Shown: positions 58,380 to 64,000 of the stretch, piece after piece
How the letters are laid out: the number at the start of each line of letters is the position of its first letter
How positions within the stretch are numbered: the stretch's first letter is position 1
Assembly: GCF_030273445.1 (NCBI RefSeq)
Contig: NZ_CP120678.1
Span: forward strand, 2,209,501-2,273,500
Reading direction: 5' to 3'
DNA: 64,000 bases
From: Selenobaculum gibii
GTDB lineage: Bacteria > Bacillota > Negativicutes > ICN-92133
Notes under the pieces: generated by a model
Told to the model about the DNA's origin: nothing
The model's input: only the letters and a program-made list of their open reading frames with translations
The model's database searches: none
Position numbers and translations under genes: made by a program

Positions 58380-59585
58380 TTAGTTAATTTCCGTGCAATC
58401 AAAGTTCATTTCATTCATAAAATTTGTTGATGGATAAAGATAAAAATCTTTTCCTTCTATTAATCCCAGTTGTTTTAATTCTTCCCCCATTTCTTCATTA
58501 TGAAAAGATCCAACAACTAAAACAATAAATTTATCATTAAAATTCTTTAAATATTTAGGCATTTTAACTAACTTTCCACAAAACCCTTCTTTTTGGCGTC
58601 TATGCGAATTGTCAATAAAAAAATCTATTTCAAAATTTTTTTCACTTAGAATCCTATACACCATTTCACCAAATTCACCCGCACCAAAAATAACCAATTT
58701 GCGTTTTTGGAAAATTTGTTTCATCAATATATCCCTATCACTATGTTGCAATATGTAATTGCAAATCATAGTATTTCGGTAGCGTGCATGCACATTTTTT
58801 GTCTTTTGTACAGCTTTTTTTCTGTCCTCATCACACATTTGCATTCTTTTATATGTATTTAGCCATATTTCTTCTAAGCCATCGTAATAATACATTTTAT
58901 GCGGATAAGAAATAAACTCATGACATCCACTGGCTTCTCTAATGACATAAATAAATAAATACTCATCAATAAAGCCACATTTATAATTATACGCCATTGG
59001 TAAACTGACTTGTATATCTTGTATTGTGTTTTTATCATTAACATAAATCGTTTGCTCTGGAATAACTTTTTTTTAATCCTCGCCCCTAAATAAATACGGC
59101 AAAAGAAACGTACTTATTTGTCTATTAACAATCCGCCAAAACAAATTCTCTTCCTCTTTAGTTTGCATCCAATAGACATCATGTAATGTTTCTAAATCTT
59201 TCTCATCAGCTTCCCAACCTTTGCTTGTTACCATACTATATTTAAGATTATGATCAAGGAATTCAACTCTTTTTTCAATGCACTCAGGTACAAGAATATC
59301 ATCTGAATCCACACTCATTACATAATCTCCAGTAAAAACCTTCAACCCTTTATTCAAAGCCTCTGCTTGTCCTGCATGTTGCTGAATAATATAAATAAAT
59401 TGAAAGCCTCTCTTTTTAATTATTGGTTCATATTCATGAATTTTTTCTATAACGCCATCCGTAGATCCATCATCTATAAAAATAAGTTCAATATAAGAAT
59501 ATGTTTGTGCCAATATCATCTTCATATAACGATCAACAAAGGTAATGCCATTATACCATGGAGTAATAACACTTACTTTTTTCAT
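58380..59585 (-). pseudogene. Family 2 glycosyltransferase with C-terminal nucleotide-binding-like module, interrupted by one TAA
   Basis: A 401-residue frame broken only at 59073-59075. Before the stop is a GT2 domain with VSVITPWYNG, DDGSTD and SVDSDD ending LPYLFRGED. After it, in the same frame, the typical continuation resumes (KKVIPEQTIYVNDKNTIQD, LPMAYNYKCGFIDE) and leads to a Rossmann-like domain (KLVIFGAGEFGEMVYRIL, FFIDNSHRR). A TAT-to-TAA change would explain it. The GT core alone might be translated and partly active. Alternatives are a sequencing error or a recent nonsense mutation. Confidence 0.8.
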
Positions 59586-59596
59586 ATTGAAAACCT

Positions 59597-60667
59597 CTAT
59601 TTCTGTAAAATAGCATAGAACTCTAGCTGACCTGGTGCAGTTTCCGATATTTCTATCAGGGATAAATGGATTAGTCCCAACTGATTTAAAATTTCAATTA
59701 TATTTTTAAATGAATCTGGAGTGAAAAACCATGCATGCGCATCTATATATTGTTTATTAGAATCTTTATATTGCTTAATGATTTCTTTAACTTTTTCTAT
59801 CGAAAATTTTGGCAAATCACCATGATTTCCTTTCCAATGATTCCTTGCATTATTATGAGTTCTTCTTAAATAAGACAATAATATTTTCAAACTATGTATC
59901 TTTGCTTCTTGGTAATAAGAATCTAAAATATCCTCAATTAACGTTAACTCCTGATAGTGATCATAGCAGTATCGTTTATCAGGAATAATCATGATATATC
60001 TTCCATTGCTTTGTAATATTTTTTCTACTTTTATAAGATGTTCTACAAAATTGGGTTGATGTTCTATTACATGAGAACTAAAAACGACTGGAAATGATTT
60101 GTCAACTATAGACAAATCTCCACTTTCCGAAATATAATCTATTTTTTGAGGAACTCCAAACGGATCCACATTCCATGATTGAGCTTTGCTACGCAATCCT
60201 TCTATACCTAGAACATCAAAATATTTAACATTTTTACCTATGAAATTCGGATTATTTAGTGGACCTATTTCCAGTATAGATGTATTTGTGAATTTCAACA
60301 AAAATTCCTGATATGTGTATATTTCATCGTTTCTAAATTTATCATTCAATTGCTTTCTGATTTGAGCACTATTTGAACTATTGGCGATTAAAATAACATA
60401 GTTATCTTTAGTCTCTAAAAATTCATTAGGATTTTTAACCTCAATACCTTCAAAAATCATGCCTTGTTTTTTTTCATCATTATCAAAAAAAAATTTTATC
60501 ATCATATTTTCATTTTTTAATATATGACATAATGCTTTCCCATCGTAACCTGCAGAAAAAATTATAAATTCACGTTTTTTGAATTTTTCAAACGCCATTT
60601 TATCAAAATCTTCTCTTATAAGCTGATTCCAAATAAACTCTACTCTACTAATAATATTTCCGTCCAT
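59597..60667 (-). CDS. Methyltransferase with N-terminal nucleotide-binding-like module
   Basis: 356-aa protein. Residues ~28-130 form a Rossmann-like module (EFIIFSAGYDGKALCHIL, IKFFFDNDEKKQGMIFEGIEV, YVILIANSSNS). Residues ~130-356 form an SAM methyltransferase-like domain with motif I ILEIGPLNNPNF and VVFSSHVIEHQPNFVEHL. The Gly-rich loop is atypical, so activity is uncertain. It probably modifies a sugar or glycan intermediate. It follows the GT gene at 60699 by about 30 nt. Confidence 0.7.
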   Translation of the reverse strand: MDGNIISRVEFIWNQLIREDFDKMAFEKFKKREFIIFSAGYDGKALCHILKNENMMIKFFFDNDEKKQGMIFEGIEVKNPNEFLETKDNYVILIANSSNSAQIRKQLNDKFRNDEIYTYQEFLLKFTNTSILEIGPLNNPNFIGKNVKYFDVLGIEGLRSKAQSWNVDPFGVPQKIDYISESGDLSIVDKSFPVVFSSHVIEHQPNFVEHLIKVEKILQSNGRYIMIIPDKRYCYDHYQELTLIEDILDSYYQEAKIHSLKILLSYLRRTHNNARNHWKGNHGDLPKFSIEKVKEIIKQYKDSNKQYIDAHAWFFTPDSFKNIIEILNQLGLIHLSLIEISETAPGQLEFYAILQK

Positions 60668-60698
60668 AATTCATCCCTCATATAACAATTAATAAAAA

Positions 60699-61808
60699 TT
60701 ATTTTATAATCCACGTATGCAATCTTTCTATGTACCTATCAACAATATAGTTTTCATCGAAACATCTTTTAGCATTGTCCGAATAATCTTGATAATCTTC
60801 TTTTATCTTATTTATAGCATCTTTTAATTGAAAAATATCCGATATTACAATCCCAAATTTATATTTTTCTACCAATTTACTTAAATTCATGTTCCCCATT
60901 ATGATAACAGGTTTCCCCATTCTTAGAAATTCACATAACTGTCCACAAGCATTTGCCATAAAAAAGCTGTTCATATCACCACGTATCATATAAGAAATAA
61001 TGCCAATATCACATTCATCTATAATTTTATATACCTCATTAGGTACAATCAAGTCTAGTGATAAAATTGGTTTTATTTCTATTTTTTTTAACAACAAACT
61101 AAAATTTTCTGATATTTTGCCATGAAACATTAAATTATACTCAAGATAATGCTTTTGATAATGTTCTGTGAAAAAATGACTATTTCTAATGAAACCAATA
61201 TATCCACATTGTAGTAATAACGGTTTATCGCGTAAATTTTTTCTTTTATTATACTGTAATGGAATATCTTCAATACATACAGGCAAATAAAATATATTTA
61301 TATCCTGATTTTGAATATTCACCGTGTCTTTTAATAATTGAAATCTCTCATCATCTTGAATAATGATATATTTATGTTTTTGTATAATTAGTGGGAATAA
61401 TCTCAAAATTAATTTTATCCATAATTTCGAATAATAAGGTCCTTTTTTTACAATAATATCATAACTCCATAATATATATTTCGTTTTTTTGTTACACATA
61501 AACAAACTGACTAAAACATATATATAATGGTCTATAGCAATTACATAATTATAATCATTGATAATTTTTGACAATCTTTTTAAATTTCGTATAGCTTCTA
61601 TAATTAATCTAATTGTAGAAGCAAAAGATTTTATATAATCTTTTATATGATAGTCTTTTTTTATCCACAAAAATCCTCTTTGCTTAAAGTTAAAATATTC
61701 AACTTTTTGCACTTGCCCAAGTTTATCTATTATCGCTTTCGTATGAGGATACATATTATTGTCATATTCCTCATAACCAATAATCAAAATCTTACTTTTT
61801 TCTTGCAA
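60699..61808 (-). CDS. Glycosyltransferase (GT4-like)
   Basis: About 369 aa. The likely start is TTG 61808, 9 nt after AAGGAG, giving MQEKSKILIIGYEEYDNN; the longer frame to 61943 overlaps the upstream methyltransferase. The C-terminal half resembles GT-B transferases: LLLQCGYIGFIRNS, DECDIGIISY and CEFLRMGKPVIIMGNMNLSKLV followed by FGIVI. Sugar donor and acceptor are unknown. Confidence 0.65.
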   Translation of the reverse strand: MQEKSKILIIGYEEYDNNMYPHTKAIIDKLGQVQKVEYFNFKQRGFLWIKKDYHIKDYIKSFASTIRLIIEAIRNLKRLSKIINDYNYVIAIDHYIYVLVSLFMCNKKTKYILWSYDIIVKKGPYYSKLWIKLILRLFPLIIQKHKYIIIQDDERFQLLKDTVNIQNQDINIFYLPVCIEDIPLQYNKRKNLRDKPLLLQCGYIGFIRNSHFFTEHYQKHYLEYNLMFHGKISENFSLLLKKIEIKPILSLDLIVPNEVYKIIDECDIGIISYMIRGDMNSFFMANACGQLCEFLRMGKPVIIMGNMNLSKLVEKYKFGIVISDIFQLKDAINKIKEDYQDYSDNAKRCFDENYIVDRYIERLHTWIIK

Positions 61809-61843
61809 AGTAAAATACTCCTTTTCGATAACTAAGCTTACAT

Positions 61844-62599
61844 TTACAACTCTTTTCGTACCACAAAACAACTTCCCCAGGTAGACATACTTAAAGATTT
61901 TCCCGTCATAAATTCGAAACCATCGATATAAGAAAAACCACATTCAGAGACAAATTTTTCAATTTCTTTCTTAAATAAATATCGCATTATATGTGTTTCC
62001 TGTATTTCTTTAATTACATCATCTTTCTTATTTCGTACAAAAACATCATAATGTACTTCCACTATATTATTGTTTTCTCGCATTACAGGTTCCGCAATTC
62101 TAGTTATTCTTATTTTTTCATTTTCTAATCGTTTTACCCGAATTTCTGGTTTTTCTGTTAATACGGTTGGTCCATACCAACAATCAAAAATAAAAACACC
62201 ATCCTTCTTTAAGTGCTTGTGTACATTTAACAGTACATTTTTTATTGCCTCATCTGTAACTTGGTAACTCATAACATGAAATAGTGCCGTTACTATATCA
62301 TATTCTTCCTTTAAATCAAATTTTTGAATATTTGACAGCGTAAACGCTAGTCTATCATTGCTTTCAGCCCTTTGCAGTGCTTTTTTTAACATTTCCCTGC
62401 TCATATCAACGCCATGTATATTATAGCCATATTGAGATAAAATCTCTGCATGCCTTCCTGTTCCACAACCTAAATCAAGGACTTTTTTCGCCTTATTGTG
62501 ATACTTTGTTATTAGTGCGTCAATATACTTAACCTCTCCATCATAATCTTTATCTTTATATAACAAATCATAATATTGAGCATATTCGTTAAATAGCAT
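61844..62599 (-). CDS. Class I SAM-dependent methyltransferase
   Basis: 251-aa methyltransferase. Motif I is VLDLGCGTGRHAEIL and the acidic loop is GVDMSREML. FHVMSYQ is the post-II region. It is probably a sugar or glycan methyltransferase given its position in the locus. AGGAG lies before the start. Confidence 0.85.
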   Translation of the reverse strand: MLFNEYAQYYDLLYKDKDYDGEVKYIDALITKYHNKAKKVLDLGCGTGRHAEILSQYGYNIHGVDMSREMLKKALQRAESNDRLAFTLSNIQKFDLKEEYDIVTALFHVMSYQVTDEAIKNVLLNVHKHLKKDGVFIFDCWYGPTVLTEKPEIRVKRLENEKIRITRIAEPVMRENNNIVEVHYDVFVRNKKDDVIKEIQETHIMRYLFKKEIEKFVSECGFSYIDGFEFMTGKSLSMSTWGSCFVVRKEL

Positions 62600-62629
62600 T
62601 ATATTTATCTCCTTCTAAAATTATATAAT

Positions 62630-63907
62630 TTATCGATAGATATAAAGAATAAATTTTAAATAAATATTCTCATTAATTGATTTTTCATTGACTACCCGGT
62701 ATATTTTGTATCTTAACCCAGAATTAATTATTGGCAATATCACTCTTTCCTTTAAGGCTTTCATATCATAGTGGCGTGCAAAAGGTATTCCAAAATATTC
62801 ACTATAATACAATTGTGCACCTAAATCATGATATTGATTTTCGTATATATAGTCAGGTGAAGAATATCCACAATAATGGGTATGCATGTACAAGGGAGCT
62901 ATAACGCATCTACCTTTTTTAGCTAACACTCGTGCCAACTCTTTAATTAAATTGGTATCAGAATCTCCCAAAAACATTTCATATGCACATTGTAAAGATA
63001 CTGCGTCTACAGAATGATTAGTAAAGTCAGTGTTCGTAGCATCTGCAACCCTATAAATATTTGAATCAGCAAATTTAGTAGACGGATTCAGATCAATTGC
63101 CATAGAATCATAACCCTTATTATGCAATAAAAAAGCAAACGGACTATTGCATGCAGCAACATCAATATAAAAATCAGATTTTTCTAAGTGTAATATTTCG
63201 AAAGCAACAAAATGTTCTAAAATTTTTTCTTCTTTAATTGCTTTATCCCAACTATAAAAATCTTCTCCAAAATCAAATTCCTGTTTAAACTCATTATATT
63301 TTTTTAAATCAATTTGATAATCTTCTATTACTATTTCAGACAATTTCAATTGGTCATATATTTTTACTAACTCATCTTTGGATGGATTTTGATACAATTG
63401 AAAATCTTTTTGGATCTGCTTAGATTTTTCAAAAGCTTCAAACTTTCTTTTTTTATCAAATTCGTAATAAGTCTCAGGCATCCCTGCCAAAGCCATTGTA
63501 TTATCCTTTTTATTACACCAATCTATAATCATCTCAAAAAATTTTGTATGAGATATATAATCTTTATTTTCAGCCAATCCATATTGAGATAATTGAACAC
63601 TAATAGGATTATAAAATTTACAAGTTGCAACAACAATCATAGATTTGCTATTTTTACCCTGCAGACATTCTGGAGAGCATATTTTCTTTCCATATAAACA
63701 TTTTCCTTGCTTATCTTTGTTATTATCAACTATAAAATCAATGTGTTCTTCAAATTCACCCAAATGATAAAGAGTAAATAAATAATTGATATTAGCAAGA
63801 ATCCCTTCAAAATCTTCCCCTGTACCAAAAATAATAACTTTGAATTTTTTTTGAATATCCATATGTATTTTACCATGATCAATTAAGGGTTTCTGCTGAA
63901 AACTCAT
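62630..63907 (-). CDS. Methyltransferase with N-terminal nucleotide-binding-like module (large)
   Basis: 425-aa protein from ATG 63907 (AGGA 8 nt upstream). Residues ~22-130 are a Rossmann-like module (KVIIFGTGEDFEGIL, IDFIVDNNKDKQGKCLYGKKI, SMIVVATCKFYNPISVQL). The C-terminal half has SAM-binding-like DFYIDVAACNSPFAFLL and SVDAVSLQCAYEMFLGDSD, resembling methyltransferase type 11. Function unknown; it follows the DegT-type aminotransferase gene. Confidence 0.65.
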   Translation of the reverse strand: MSFQQKPLIDHGKIHMDIQKKFKVIIFGTGEDFEGILANINYLFTLYHLGEFEEHIDFIVDNNKDKQGKCLYGKKICSPECLQGKNSKSMIVVATCKFYNPISVQLSQYGLAENKDYISHTKFFEMIIDWCNKKDNTMALAGMPETYYEFDKKRKFEAFEKSKQIQKDFQLYQNPSKDELVKIYDQLKLSEIVIEDYQIDLKKYNEFKQEFDFGEDFYSWDKAIKEEKILEHFVAFEILHLEKSDFYIDVAACNSPFAFLLHNKGYDSMAIDLNPSTKFADSNIYRVADATNTDFTNHSVDAVSLQCAYEMFLGDSDTNLIKELARVLAKKGRCVIAPLYMHTHYCGYSSPDYIYENQYHDLGAQLYYSEYFGIPFARHYDMKALKERVILPIINSGLRYKIYRVVNEKSINENIYLKFILYIYR

Positions 63908-63921
63908 TTTACACATCCTTT

Positions 63922-64000
63922 TCACTTCATTGCATTACTCAAACATACTTTTAATTGCTCTACAACATACTTAATCTGTTCATCCGCTAAGGTAATGCCA
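63922..64000 (-). CDS. DegT/DnrJ/EryC1-type aminotransferase, C-terminal end (partial)
   Basis: The last 25 codons of a gene that continues beyond the window: GITLADEQIKYVVEQLKVCL, then SNAMK and a stop. The pattern (TxEQIxYVVEQLK) is typical of the end of PLP-dependent sugar aminotransferases that make amino sugars for surface glycans. The assignment rests on this short tail only. Confidence 0.5.
   Translation of the reverse strand, partial: GITLADEQIKYVVEQLKVCLSNAMK

Noticed and set aside
57049-58380. Transposase or insertion sequence remnant in the non-coding stretch
   Set aside because: Fragments match Gmd and ManC; no terminal inverted repeats or transposase motifs were seen.
61809-61943. 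Start of the GT4-like protein at 61943
   Set aside because: It would overlap the upstream methyltransferase by 100 nt; a TTG at 61808 has a good ribosome site and starts the conserved fold.

Overview
The window looks like chromosomal DNA of a low-GC Firmicute, most likely a Negativicute (diderm Firmicute). I base this on the rapZ-yvcK-whiA block, prfB with a programmed frameshift beside secA, the FtsEX/M23/CtpA block, CsaB with DUF5693, a YjfB protein and a rubredoxin. The genus cannot be fixed from the sequence alone. Almost every gene is on the minus strand, so most operons read from high to low coordinates. Exceptions are the DUF3231 gene (7222), a sigma-54 activator (16092) and a biotin carboxylase (25188).

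Layout. 0-10.7 kb: housekeeping genes (polysaccharide deacetylase, whiA, yvcK, rapZ, two HAD phosphatases, malate dehydrogenase, DUF3231, rubredoxin, TPM and LemA proteins, a PHP phosphoesterase). 10.9-22.6 kb: sugar catabolism. A -24/-12 promoter at 15689-15706 drives EIIA, EIIB and EIIC of a galactitol-type PTS, a class II aldolase, dhaK (interrupted by one in-frame TGA) and dhaL. The LevR-type activator is divergent, and a split transketolase, an RpiR regulator and an Asp/Glu racemase follow. 23-38 kb: uvrC, an unusual stand-alone biotin carboxylase, the rbsRKDACB ribose operon with a LacI-type operator, then uvrBA with a LexA-like box inside its promoter. 38-49 kb: cell envelope and division (ctpA, M23 hydrolase activator, ftsEX, M50 protease, YitT, csaB, DUF5693, DUF2993) and prfB. 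49-57 kb: secA, hpf, a cold-shock protein, a polar amino acid ABC transporter with a broken duplicate of its binding-protein gene, a zinc-ribbon protein preceded by a large structured RNA, PaaI thioesterase and YjfB. 57-64 kb: an AT-rich surface-glycan locus that is decaying at its distal end. It holds remnants of manC and gmd, a glycosyltransferase gene with one in-frame stop, a second glycosyltransferase, three methyltransferases and the tail of a DegT aminotransferase.

The main unexplained signals are: (i) a dispersed two-hairpin intergenic repeat with five copies between 10.7 and 27.8 kb, whose stems differ in sequence but still pair; (ii) a ~243-nt closed RNA at 55955-56197 whose 5' end sits where a sigma-70-type promoter predicts transcription to start; (iii) a second ~139-nt closed RNA candidate at 39261-39399 between the M23 gene and ctpA; (iv) a nucleotide-binding-like module fused to three different transferases in one glycan operon; and (v) several recently broken genes. 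I found no tRNA, rRNA, CRISPR array or intact insertion sequence.
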